NCBI GenBank assembly: GCA_947449255.1
Contig: CANFQX010000022.1
Span: 1-38,301 of the forward strand
DNA length: 38,301 nucleotides
Direction: 5' to 3'
From: Pseudobdellovibrionaceae bacterium
Lineage (GTDB): Bacteria > Bdellovibrionota > Bdellovibrionia > Bdellovibrionales > Bdellovibrionaceae
Part shown: in pieces, positions 7,311-16,500 of the stretch
How positions within the stretch are numbered: position 1 is the stretch's first letter
Layout of the letters: each line of letters opens with the position of its first letter
Translations under genes and position numbers: made by a program
The notes under the pieces: generated by a model
What the model was told of the DNA's origin: nothing
What the model saw: the letters and a program-made list of their open reading frames with translations, nothing else
Databases searched by the model: none

Positions 7311-10300
7311 TAGGCTCCACCTATTTTCATTATGGGGTGTACTGGACTTGGAGGTGAACCTATTGCTTTAGCTCGCTTAAAAATTGCATTAAATTTTTTT
7401 TCAAAAGAATACTTTTTATAAAGTCCTGCAAGTGCCCACAACGCCGAGGAATTTTTTGGTTCTTTTTTAAGTCCTTCGACAAAGGAGGCTTGTGCTGAAT
7501 CCAACTCGCTGGCATATATTTGGCAAATGCCCAAATCAGCTAGGGCTTGCCCAGATTGTGGGTTTATTTCAATCATTCGCTGAGCTATGGCCTGTGCATA
7601 TGAAAAATCTTGATCTCGAAGGGCTAGAAGCATGGCTTTTCTTAAAACGGGCAATGCGCGGGGTGTTTTTACCAGCTCGCTTTTCACCTTATCCCAATCC
7701 TTGGAAGGATTGGATTTAGATTTTATTTTCGGAGCATTTACCATGGATTCGTAGATTTCAATTTGGCCTTTTTTGTGGCAGCCCTCTACATATTTTGTGA
7801 AGACCTCAAAATCCTCCGCGGCAACCATGCACTTGCTATATATTTCATTGGCGGCGCCCAAATATTTCGCAATCTGTGGCTGAGTCATTTTTTGAAAACT
7901 AGATGGATTCATACCTGCTGGTGGCTTTGCTGATTTCAGAAATTCTGCCATTTGCTGGTTTGTTTTTGCTTCGTTCATTAATGCTGCAATAACCCATTGT
8001 CCCGCACCACTGGCGATTATTTTTTGAAAACTTGCATCAATGCTTTGAAAAGCTTGAATCTTTTTTTGCAGCAAGGGTACAGAAAAACTTTCGTCTTTCC
8101 CCATTTTTTGAAACTCTTTGACTTCTTGCTCTGCAACTATAATTCCTGCATGTGCAATCAGCATTTTTTCTTCATCTGAACTGGCGCTTGAATCTGCAGC
8201 TCTTTTTAATAAAGAAAGGCCTTCTGAAGTTTGGCCTTTGCGGTAGGTTGCAAGGCCCTGATAATACAGACCGCTTGCGCCGGTTAAATTTGTCGATAAT
8301 TTTATAAGGTCATCCCATTTTTGAGCCCGGGCTTGGACTTCGGCGGCCTTTTTTAGATCACCAATCAAAATATAGGCCTGAGATGATTCACGGCTGTCAC
8401 CGAGTTGGTCTGCTAAGAGGGCCGCCTGCGCCAATGCCTCATTCGCTGTTACTTCGCCTTTGTAGCGTTGGCCGAAGGCTAGCAAATAACTGGCAGCACG
8501 CCTATAGTCTGCGGAAATGATCGCTTTCTGGGATAAACTGACAAGGACATCCTTGCTGCGTGGGTTCGTTCCAAACTGCCCTAAATATTGTTCGCCAATT
8601 TCAAAAATCCGAGCATCATTTCCAGCTTTTAAGGCCAAAAAAGCTTCAAACAAGGCGGGCTCATTTAAACCTCCACCTTTATTTGATTTTGCAAAATCTA
8701 GGAATTTGTCAGCATAGTTTTTTGTGCCTATCTCGCCAGCTATAGACTTCACTTTCTTTAATTGGGCTTGGGAGACAACTTGGACCATTTTTGCCCTTAA
8801 AGCGGGCGTGAGTGAATTGTTTTTCTGAAGAGCTTGGCCCTCGCGCACAACGCCCTGAAAATCCTCTCTAATATAAAAAGAGTCAATTAGCAGAATAGCT
8901 GCCTGCTCGGTCAATTCATTGGTCGGAAAAGATTGAATGAACAATTTTAATTGCTCTGCGGCCTTGGCAAAATTTTGCTCATCATAAAAACTTTTTGCGT
9001 AGTTAAATTTAATGGAAGGTAGGGACGGATCTTTGGGGAACTCTTTAGTGAAGGTATTTGCAGTTTTCTGAAAGCCAGCACGGCCTTGAATTTTTTCTAA
9101 ACTGGATAATTTCTCAACCTGTGCAAAGCCTTGCGTGTAGGATTGAATAGCAGTTTCTAGGAGTTCTTTTCTTTTCGCACTTGTTTTTTGTTTAAATTTA
9201 GAAAATTCGGCAGCTTGAAAGTAATATTCGCCACCCTTGATGAAATCTTGGGCATGAAATGAGGCTTCCGCCATATTCAAATAGATTTCGGGAGCATAGT
9301 CTGACTTTGCATAGATCCATAAATATTTTTCATAGGCCTTAACGACTTCTCTCAGATCATCTTTTCGTTTGCTAGTCATTGCAGTTTTGTGAAGGGTTGT
9401 TGTAAAATCCCTAAAAAAGGCTTCGTATTTAGGCAGTTCAATTTTGCTAGCCATTTTATTTAAATCAGCTTGCTTAACCATCCACAGGGTGTTGGCAATT
9501 TCAACAGCAACCCAGGGTGGGTAGTAATCAACTTTGATATCTTTTCCTTTGAGGAAAAAATTTTCCATAGCATCTTTTTTTTCATCAACATCATCAGAAA
9601 GTCTAAAAAGCTCTAGATAGGCGAGATGGGATTCTTTGTTTTTGAGTTTTATCGCCATCCTTTTTGCAAGACGATTTAGGACCCGGCGAAAAACAGTTTT
9701 ATCCAGCGAGGCTTTCCTGTAATATTTAATGGGTTCTAAGAAGAGTTTATAGGTTCCCACCTTGTCGGGTCCTAATTCCGAAATTGGCCAGACGGAGGCG
9801 ATGAGTGCTTCTTCTCGAATGTCCTCGGAGTTTTCAACTTTTGTGTCCTTCATAATTGAAAAAGCTCTGTCAAAATGAATCATTGAATTTAAAAAATCAT
9901 CTTTATGAATGTAACAAAGAGCCGACTTATAATAAGCCATTTCTAATTTTTTATTTTTACCGGGTAGATTTATAACTTTGCGGTAATTGTCTAGAGCAAA
10001 ATCAAAATCTTTCTTATCAAAAAAGATATTTCCAATTTCAATGAGAGCCCGAGGAAAATAATCACTCTTAGTAAAATTATCAGTGATTTTTTTGAATGCC
10101 TTTAGGGCTTGATTTGAATCATTCAGGAGCAAATACTCCTGTCCTTCAGTGAATAGAACCTTATCTAACGATGCAAATCGCGGGTATCGCTCCTCAATCA
10201 ATTTGTATGTTTCTATAGCCTCAAGACGGATCTGTTTTTCTGCAGAAAAATCGAGTTCCTCATTTGGAGTGGTTGGATTTTTTTCTTTTTTTAACGAATA

Positions 10301-10519
10301 AGAGATCCTCGCTTTATCAACGAGCAGCTCGCCAAGCATAAAATAAAGATCTGGAAGATATTCGATTTCTTTAGCATCTTTTATTCTCATTTTTGTGACA
10401 TCGATAGACGAAGTGACGCTGGAGAGATTCTGCTCGATTTTTTTAAGATCGGATGCATTGGTCGTTATATTTATGCCGCAGATAAATAAGGCTATCATTA
10501 AGACTCTAAAGCGTCGCAT
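7310..10519 (-). CDS. Large periplasmic TPR-repeat protein of gliding-type complex
   Basis: The 1069-residue protein has an N-terminal signal peptide (about 1-23, ending near NASDL) and is otherwise almost entirely helical repeats. Tetratricopeptide-like units are clear around 100-235 (EGQEYLLLNDSNQALKAFKK; ALDNYRKV), 400-440, 510-560 and 965-1045 (ALADLGICQIYASELDSAQA). It should act as a periplasmic scaffold linking the motor in the inner membrane to the outer-membrane barrel. Large TPR proteins (GltE/AgmU-like, AglT-like) occupy this place in Myxococcus gliding clusters, though I cannot assign a one-to-one match. It is co-translated with neighbours: two bases separate it from the upstream gene, and its stop overlaps the next start by one base (TAATG). 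Confidence 0.8.
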   Translation of the reverse strand: MRRFRVLMIALFICGINITTNASDLKKIEQNLSSVTSSIDVTKMRIKDAKEIEYLPDLYFMLGELLVDKARISYSLKKEKNPTTPNEELDFSAEKQIRLEAIETYKLIEERYPRFASLDKVLFTEGQEYLLLNDSNQALKAFKKITDNFTKSDYFPRALIEIGNIFFDKKDFDFALDNYRKVINLPGKNKKLEMAYYKSALCYIHKDDFLNSMIHFDRAFSIMKDTKVENSEDIREEALIASVWPISELGPDKVGTYKLFLEPIKYYRKASLDKTVFRRVLNRLAKRMAIKLKNKESHLAYLELFRLSDDVDEKKDAMENFFLKGKDIKVDYYPPWVAVEIANTLWMVKQADLNKMASKIELPKYEAFFRDFTTTLHKTAMTSKRKDDLREVVKAYEKYLWIYAKSDYAPEIYLNMAEASFHAQDFIKGGEYYFQAAEFSKFKQKTSAKRKELLETAIQSYTQGFAQVEKLSSLEKIQGRAGFQKTANTFTKEFPKDPSLPSIKFNYAKSFYDEQNFAKAAEQLKLFIQSFPTNELTEQAAILLIDSFYIREDFQGVVREGQALQKNNSLTPALRAKMVQVVSQAQLKKVKSIAGEIGTKNYADKFLDFAKSNKGGGLNEPALFEAFLALKAGNDARIFEIGEQYLGQFGTNPRSKDVLVSLSQKAIISADYRRAASYLLAFGQRYKGEVTANEALAQAALLADQLGDSRESSQAYILIGDLKKAAEVQARAQKWDDLIKLSTNLTGASGLYYQGLATYRKGQTSEGLSLLKRAADSSASSDEEKMLIAHAGIIVAEQEVKEFQKMGKDESFSVPLLQKKIQAFQSIDASFQKIIASGAGQWVIAALMNEAKTNQQMAEFLKSAKPPAGMNPSSFQKMTQPQIAKYLGAANEIYSKCMVAAEDFEVFTKYVEGCHKKGQIEIYESMVNAPKIKSKSNPSKDWDKVKSELVKTPRALPVLRKAMLLALRDQDFSYAQAIAQRMIEINPQSGQALADLGICQIYASELDSAQASFVEGLKKEPKNSSALWALAGLYKKYSFEKKFNAIFKRAKAIGSPPSPVHPIMKIGGA

Positions 10520-10521
10520 GA

Positions 10522-11961
10522 TTATCCACCCTCATTGCAGCGATCAGATACTAAAACCTGATAGGAATTGATCTCATTCCACCAGTATTCACCGCCAACC
10601 GGCCAGAATAATTTTTTTATGGCATAATTATCTACTTCAAGGGCCTTGTATTCACGATTCTCAAAGCGGGCCTTCATTCGAAATTTATCTAGACTCGATA
10701 TATATTCTAACAATTTTGCCTGTTCAACATACTCTAAAAGTTCCTCGGATGCAGACTTCAGATCAGCAGCCAAGGCTTGCTTTGCAAAGTCCTTCCATCT
10801 GAATTCTCCAAGGTTGTAAGTGGCCTCAAGTTTTTGCTTAAATTTTGCTGGCCATATTTCCTTGCGAGCGCGAACGCGCTCAAGCCTAATCTGCCCAATC
10901 ATATTCCCGAGGCGCAAATTTTTAGCCTGCAACAACACCATCGATAATAAGGCTTTATTTTCAAAAAGAGGTTTCTGTCCTTTGAGGTGCTCAACCCAGG
11001 GTTTGAAAACGTTTTCAAACTCTTTATAGACGGCTCCGACGGCTTTATAATGACAAAGATCCCTATAAGTTACCATCGCTAGAATGTATTGCTCTGGATG
11101 TGTGGCTGGACGAAAATAGGGTGACTTGAGTGCTTCAATCATGCCTAGAGAGAATGAATAGTCTTTCTGAAAATATTTCACCCACGCTCGCTCAAGCAAT
11201 ATCTTACCAAGGTCTCTTCTTTCTGAAGAAAATGAAGCATAGATATTTTCTGCCTGCTTGAAATCGCGCATCTCATAGAGGACACGTGCTTGTTGCAGCC
11301 TGACAGCCTCTTTAAATTTTGGAAAGTCTTGAACGTTTTTCTCTAATTGGTTGAGTGCTTTTACGGCAGAAGCCATTTCGCCTTTTTGAACCAAGAGGAG
11401 GGCTTTAAAGAAGGCCAGTCGATTCTTCCAGTAACTTTCATTTGCAAGTCCGTTGCTGCTTTCTTTGAGCCACTCTTTCAAATTCTTTTTCAGGTTGTCT
11501 TTATAGACATAAAATGAAAGCATTGGCATGAGCTCTTCGGGAACCTCGACAAAATTTCCAATATTTATGAGTCGCTGAAGTTCATCTTCGATGATCACTT
11601 CTTTTTGCACCAAGTTTTCAAGAATAAACAATGACCCCAGAGCAGGCATTGAACCCGGGTTTTTCGTAAGAATAGAAATGGATAAATCATAGGCGCAAAA
11701 ATAGTAGTCGAGGTCCTGACAAGCAAGGGCCTTTGCATACTCTATTTCTGCGAGCTCTAGATCTGATTTTACAGTTGTTAGTTTTTCTTCGGCAATGTTG
11801 ATAATCTGTCGAGGATCTTTTTTTAATCGGTATTCTTGAATCTTTTGCCAAAAGTCCACATTAACAGGAGCATATCGCCAAGCCGTCACAGGTTGGTAGA
11901 TTTGCGCCTGAGCAGCAAGAGGTAAGAAAATGGCAACAAGCAAGGTCTTAAAAAAATTCAT
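10522..11961 (-). CDS. Periplasmic TPR-like protein of gliding-type complex
   Basis: The 479-residue protein has a clear signal peptide (about 1-19, LPLAAQA before QIYQP). Its helical mature part is consistent with degenerate TPR repeats, for instance the units around AVKALNQLEK and FKQAENIYASF. No catalytic motif is visible. It is the second gene of the operon, with a two-base gap on each side, so it should be made together with the large TPR protein and the barrel. It may correspond to GltD/AgnA-type periplasmic components, but that is inference from position and size. Two acidic and aromatic-rich blocks near the C-terminus (GEYWWNE) are unusual and may form an interface. Confidence 0.75.
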   Translation of the reverse strand: MNFFKTLLVAIFLPLAAQAQIYQPVTAWRYAPVNVDFWQKIQEYRLKKDPRQIINIAEEKLTTVKSDLELAEIEYAKALACQDLDYYFCAYDLSISILTKNPGSMPALGSLFILENLVQKEVIIEDELQRLINIGNFVEVPEELMPMLSFYVYKDNLKKNLKEWLKESSNGLANESYWKNRLAFFKALLLVQKGEMASAVKALNQLEKNVQDFPKFKEAVRLQQARVLYEMRDFKQAENIYASFSSERRDLGKILLERAWVKYFQKDYSFSLGMIEALKSPYFRPATHPEQYILAMVTYRDLCHYKAVGAVYKEFENVFKPWVEHLKGQKPLFENKALLSMVLLQAKNLRLGNMIGQIRLERVRARKEIWPAKFKQKLEATYNLGEFRWKDFAKQALAADLKSASEELLEYVEQAKLLEYISSLDKFRMKARFENREYKALEVDNYAIKKLFWPVGGEYWWNEINSYQVLVSDRCNEGG

Positions 11962-11963
11962 TC

Positions 11964-12668
11964 CTAAAGACTTCTTCCTGTTTGTGATTTATTGCCAACT
12001 TCAAAGGATAAACCCAAATTTAACATCAACAAAAGATCAGAACTTTTACTAGGAGCCGTCTGGTAATAGAGACGTCCATCAAATTTATAAGAAAGACTAT
12101 TGCTACTAAAAAAGCGAGATTCGAGACCTCCCCCAAACATCAATGCAGTTTCGCCTGACTGATACCCAACCATCCCCAGTCCACCGACAAAGCTCCACTC
12201 GCCATAGACAACGTCTCTATTAAAAAGTAAATTTTTTGAGTAAATGGGGGTGTAAACAACCTGGGAGGTGATGTAGTATTTCACGCTGTCGAGTAGACCA
12301 GCCGGCCTGAGTGAGCTTTTATCTAAGAGTTCTTGCTTTAAATTCGTGTCATTTGCGGTGGCGATGTGTGCATTGACGATTTCCCATCCTATGAAGGATG
12401 TGTAACTTTGAGTGTAGCTGATACCAAAACTCAATGCTTTATAAAAAGCGTCCAAGGGCAAAATCCCCAGTTGCACGGTAATATCGCGGTAAGGATTGAA
12501 CTTTTTATTTTCTACGGCAACAATTTGTGGAAGATCAAAGGGATCAGGCTCTTTGTTGCTGCTGCCAAAAAAAGCAAAAGGATCTTGCTCATTAGCTTCA
12601 AAGGCAAGTGAGGCTTTAGATGTGCCTAAAATAGCAACAAACAAGAGGATAGATACAATAATTCTCAT
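11964..12668 (-). CDS. Outer-membrane beta-barrel protein of gliding-type complex
   Basis: First gene of the seven-gene minus-strand operon, 234 residues. A signal peptide (about 1-22, SKASLAF) is followed by an acidic Pro/Phe motif region (DPFAFF, DPFDLP). Alternating hydrophobic and aromatic strands then form a pattern typical of an 8- to 10-strand barrel (for instance VYGEWSFVGGLGMVGYQS and SLSYKFDGRLYYQ). It resembles the myxobacterial and Bdellovibrio outer-membrane beta-barrel domain family often encoded next to Glt/Agl genes. It probably gives the complex its outer-membrane foot. The C-terminus ends in GRSL rather than an aromatic residue, which is atypical for a BAM signal. Regulation is presumably from the 12669-12935 region. 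Confidence 0.75.
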   Translation of the reverse strand: MRIIVSILLFVAILGTSKASLAFEANEQDPFAFFGSSNKEPDPFDLPQIVAVENKKFNPYRDITVQLGILPLDAFYKALSFGISYTQSYTSFIGWEIVNAHIATANDTNLKQELLDKSSLRPAGLLDSVKYYITSQVVYTPIYSKNLLFNRDVVYGEWSFVGGLGMVGYQSGETALMFGGGLESRFFSSNSLSYKFDGRLYYQTAPSKSSDLLLMLNLGLSFEVGNKSQTGRSL

Positions 12669-12807
12669 GGGTGAATTATGTCGTGAAGATTTCTAAAAAA
12701 AAATCTATGCTTTTTATAAAAATGAATTCTAGACGTCAGTCAGGGTAGTGATTGATTAACACAAAACCAGAGCTAAAAAGGTTGGAATGCAATTTCCAAA
12801 AGAGAGA

Positions 12808-12879
12808 GGGGCTTTATTTGCCCCATTCTGATGAAGCCACATAAAACTTAAGGCCGTTATCTCTAAGGTTTTATTGTGG
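12808..12879 (-). terminator. Tandem hairpins downstream of small secreted gene
   Basis: Two stem-loops lie between the small secreted protein gene (stop at 12936) and the envelope operon. The stronger one pairs 12837-12850 with 12864-12879 (14 bp with two single-base bulges, 13-base loop). The other pairs GGGGC 12808-12812 with GCCCC 12820-12824. On the minus strand the second is followed by a mixed C/T tract rather than a pure T run, so termination is likely but not textbook. They separate the two transcription units. Confidence 0.5.
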
Positions 12880-12935
12880 CATTGTATTATTTATTGGCCG
12901 TTTTGATTCTACTTATATAACTAGTGTTTTTTTGA

Positions 12936-13319
12936 CTACTCAGGACAAACAGCTTGAGTCAATTCAACTGTGAACTGGCCATTTTGCTGAGCCGTTCTGC
13001 CAAAAAAACTTTTAACCACAATCACTTGATTTTTTGGATGGTAATCAAAAAGATAATTGCTGCTAAAATGAGTTTCATAGACTAGGCCACTCAAATATGA
13101 ATCAGAGGATGCCACGGGAGTCACTTTGGTCGCAATTTCTGTCAATCCAAAAGCAAAAGTACCAGAGGAACATTGAGTGAGCACTTGATTTAAGACCTCA
13201 GCCTGCATATAGACTGGAAGATTTGAATCACTTTTAAAAACGCTGGTCACTGAATTAGCAAAAGACAGGGTTGGAATAAAAGCGAAAATGGTCAATAAAG
13301 CTAGAAAAATGGATTTCAT
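12936..13319 (-). CDS. Small secreted hypothetical protein with two Cys
   Basis: The 127-residue protein has a strong signal peptide (about 1-21, IPTLSFA before NSVTS) and a mature part of about 106 residues. The mature part contains two cysteines (C50 and C125), which could form one disulfide in the periplasm or outside. No known domain is recognised; the mixed polar and beta-prone composition suggests a small globular exported protein. The start is ATG 13319 with TTTAGGAG placed about 6 bases upstream. It is monocistronic, with hairpins on the downstream side and a structured leader candidate upstream (13477-13503). Predatory bacteria carry many such orphan secreted proteins. Confidence 0.75.
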   Translation of the reverse strand: MKSIFLALLTIFAFIPTLSFANSVTSVFKSDSNLPVYMQAEVLNQVLTQCSSGTFAFGLTEIATKVTPVASSDSYLSGLVYETHFSSNYLFDYHPKNQVIVVKSFFGRTAQQNGQFTVELTQAVCPE

Positions 13320-13566
13320 GGGAACTCCTAAAGTTTAAAGAAACAACTTAATTTGCCAAACATTTACCCAGTTTTAGTAAATTCGTCAAATTGCACGAGC
13401 AATCTAGCTAAGAATTTTTCAAATTGATCTGAGATGTTGATATTTTTTGCCTAATAAACACGCATCGAACGGCGAGCCCCGGTGATGTCGCAAGACAACC
13501 AGGGATCTTATAGAGGAATTCAAAAATTTAAGGCCATAGAGAGGAGATAAGACTGCTCGACTCTCT
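13320..13566. other. Intergenic region with GC-rich hairpin
   Basis: No gene is seen. A GC-rich island at 13461-13505 sits in otherwise AT-rich sequence and contains a stem of 11 pairs with a two-base bulge and a tetraloop (13477-13503; the core GTC-GCAA-GAC on the plus strand has a GNRA-type loop). No T run follows on either strand, so it is not a terminator. A smaller perfect stem ATTGC-ACGA-GCAAT lies at 13390-13403. Both are in the leader direction of the small secreted protein gene on the minus strand. Confidence 0.5.
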
Positions 13567-16500
13567 TTAGTCCCGAGCCAGGGTTTTAGCCGAAAAATAG
13601 GTGGCCTTTAAGTTTTGGTTCAGTTTGATCTGGCTAAGAATCACCTCTGTACCTCGCTGATTTTGAATGTTCTCAACTTTTATTTTGCCCGGTCGCCACT
13701 TATCGGTGGTGGTTTTTTTGTAGTCACTGAACTGAAGAACTTTTAGTAGCTGGCCCTTCTTGTCGAAGCATTCAGCCTTGAGCGGTAAAAAATCCACCAC
13801 TGAAACATAGGTCATTATCTTTGAATAGTTTGGTGAAGTTTTACCAACTTCAACCTCGACCACGTGGTATTTTTTCCCTTTGATGTCGATTTTGCCTTTC
13901 AGTCTGCTCTCGGCGGATTGATCATGGTTGAATTCAAAATCTTCTGAGCTGATTTCAGATCCAAGCAGGCCACCTTGATTTTTTTCTCCTGTCAATCTTC
14001 GGGTTTGCTTGGTGGAAGGAAGATAGATCCATTTGTCTTCCTGATCGTTTTTGATGCTCGCTAAAAGCGAAGTGCCCTTCAAGTCCGCTGGTTTTAGCAT
14101 GCGCACTTTTAAGAAATGCTCCTTTTTTGAAAAGCTCATCCGCCATATTTGCATTTCTCGCTCTTTGATGGCTCCATCGGCCTCAATGATTTTCATTTGA
14201 GCTACGAACTGTTCATCTTTCGTTACAAATCGCTGATTCATTTCCTGAACAATTCGATCAACTGGCGCGCTTTGGCTAAGCTGAGTGTTTGGGCTTGAAG
14301 ACTTTGCGTTGCTTAAAGCCGGTACAAGAACAATTAAAATGACCAAAGAATGGTTTCTCGCCAGGGAGATGATTGAAGGTCGCTTGAAGTGCAGCTCAGT
14401 CAGCAGCCAAGGAAAGGTTTTAAGTAAAGTGGGCAGCAAGAGCAAATCTCCAACCAAGCCCGCAAGCATAGATAAGAGCATGTAAAATCCAAAAATACGA
14501 TTCATAGAAAAGTACGAGGCCATAAAAACTGAAAACCCCATGAGCAATATCAGGCTTGAAATCAAGCAAGGATTGCCCTCGATCCAAAGTGTTTTTGTAA
14601 TCGGTAATTTTCCTGAGGCGGTCTTTTTTTGCATAGTACGCAGCCTTTCTAAAAGATAAATAGTGTTATTAAAAGCTAAACCCAGTGAAATAGAAAAAAT
14701 AATGGCAACGCTGGGTTTAATGGGAGTTTCTGTGAAGGCCAAAAAGCCCATTAAAAACGCTGGCGGCACAAGATTGGGCAGGCAGGCAATCAAGGCCCAG
14801 CGCAAGGATCGAAAAACAAAAAGCAAAATAACCCCAATGAACATCATCGACTGCCAGAAGCCAAAAATCAGTTCATGAGAGAGTTCATTATTGAGGCTAT
14901 GAATGGTCGGTCCCATTCCAGCAATTTTGACTTTCATATCAGGGAAATAGAATGAAGCCCGCGTGCGAAACTCCCTGGCTAGATCATGAATTTTGTTGCC
15001 AGGAAGGTCTTCAGTTCGGACGGCTATTCGAGTCATTGCCCCGTCTGCATTTAAAAAATTTCGCAAGGGACTTTGGTTGGATAAAGAATATAAAAAATAA
15101 ATTTCTGCCAAGGACTTGCTATTGAGCGGAGTTTCCGTCCGACTGACTTTGATGGATTTAATTAAATCAGGCAAACCAAGGACACTTCCAACACCTGGAA
15201 TGGTTCGTAGGTCTTTGAATAGTAAAGTCAGCTTTTCAATCTTTTTAAAATCATTCCAAGCCTCAGGTGGGCCAATCAATTCGATATCAAACGGAATAAT
15301 TCCACCCATTTTTTTATCTATCATTTCAGTCGAAAGCCGCACTTGATTATCAGCTGGCAAATCATCAAAGAGTCTGGCCGACCAGGACAAATGTTGACCC
15401 TTAAATCCTAAGACCACCGCAACACCAACAATTAAAATCAGCCATAAACGGCTATGGCGAAACAAATAAAGTCCCCAGCGGGCTCTCGACCAAGCCCAAG
15501 TGCGCAAGGCAACCGGTGGCAAGAAGAGCATCAGTGGATAGAGCAAAACACTTGTGGTCACCCATCCGATCAAAATGGAAAAGGCAGCCGTCCATCCATA
15601 GTCCTTAATAATGGGCACATCGGTGAGCAGAAGAGTTAAAAAGCCAACGGTTGTGGTGAGTGAGGCGATCATGTTTGGCTTAAAGATTGCTTTGATAGTC
15701 TTTTTTACGATAACTTCATGTGCAAGCAAAGGGTGATTTTTTTTGAATTCCGAATAGCGCAACAACGTGTGCAAACATAAAGACATCACATCAACGGTGG
15801 TCAAAATTGGAATCGTACTGGACATAATGGAAAGTGAATAGCCAGCTAAAGCCATCGTTGCCAGAACTAAAATATTTGAGCAAAGAACCACTATAAAAGA
15901 AATCATTAAAGGAGAGGCATTAGAAAAAACAAATCCTAAAGTCACAAAACAAGCCAGCAAGCCCAGAACAATAAAATTGCGAACTTCACTTTCTAAAAGC
16001 TCATTGATATCTGCCTGCACAGCGGGTGATCCGCCAAGTTGAACTTCGGCAAAAGGCAGAGCTTGTGATGAAATTTCCTGTATTTTTTGACGTAAGAATT
16101 TGAGGTCCTTTGTGTTCGTCGAATTGATCTGCACTACAATCGAGGCCAGTGTGCCATCACTTGAAACAAAAGTAGGGACAATCAGGGGATTCTTTGGAAT
16201 CTCAATCGACCAAAGGTCTGGTGCAAGGCTCGCAATCAGAGGCCCTAGACTAAGTCCATCACCTTGATTAAGAACTCCTTGCACGGATGCCAAACTGACC
16301 GCACTAGAGACACCCTGAATCTTTGCTAGGTCTTGTGTCAACTTCTCCAAAGATTTTATTTTTTTAATTTCATACCAAGTTGGTTTTATTTTTGCGCCAG
16401 GATTGAGTTCAAGAGTTGACTCAACAGCGAGTTTATTTTTTTTAAGTTCGGCGGTAACCACAAAAGGCTGAATCTCAGACAGGTAAAATGTTTTTCTGGA

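Noticed and set aside
13459-13515. Possible c-di-GMP-I (GEMM) riboswitch, suggested by CACGCA and a GNRA-type loop
   Set aside because: The downstream conserved GACGCAAAGCC block is missing and the inter-helix spacing is wrong; only a generic hairpin remains.
13955-14146. Minus-strand frame within the LolA-like region
   Set aside because: It is an alternative frame of the fused exporter gene with no independent start signal.
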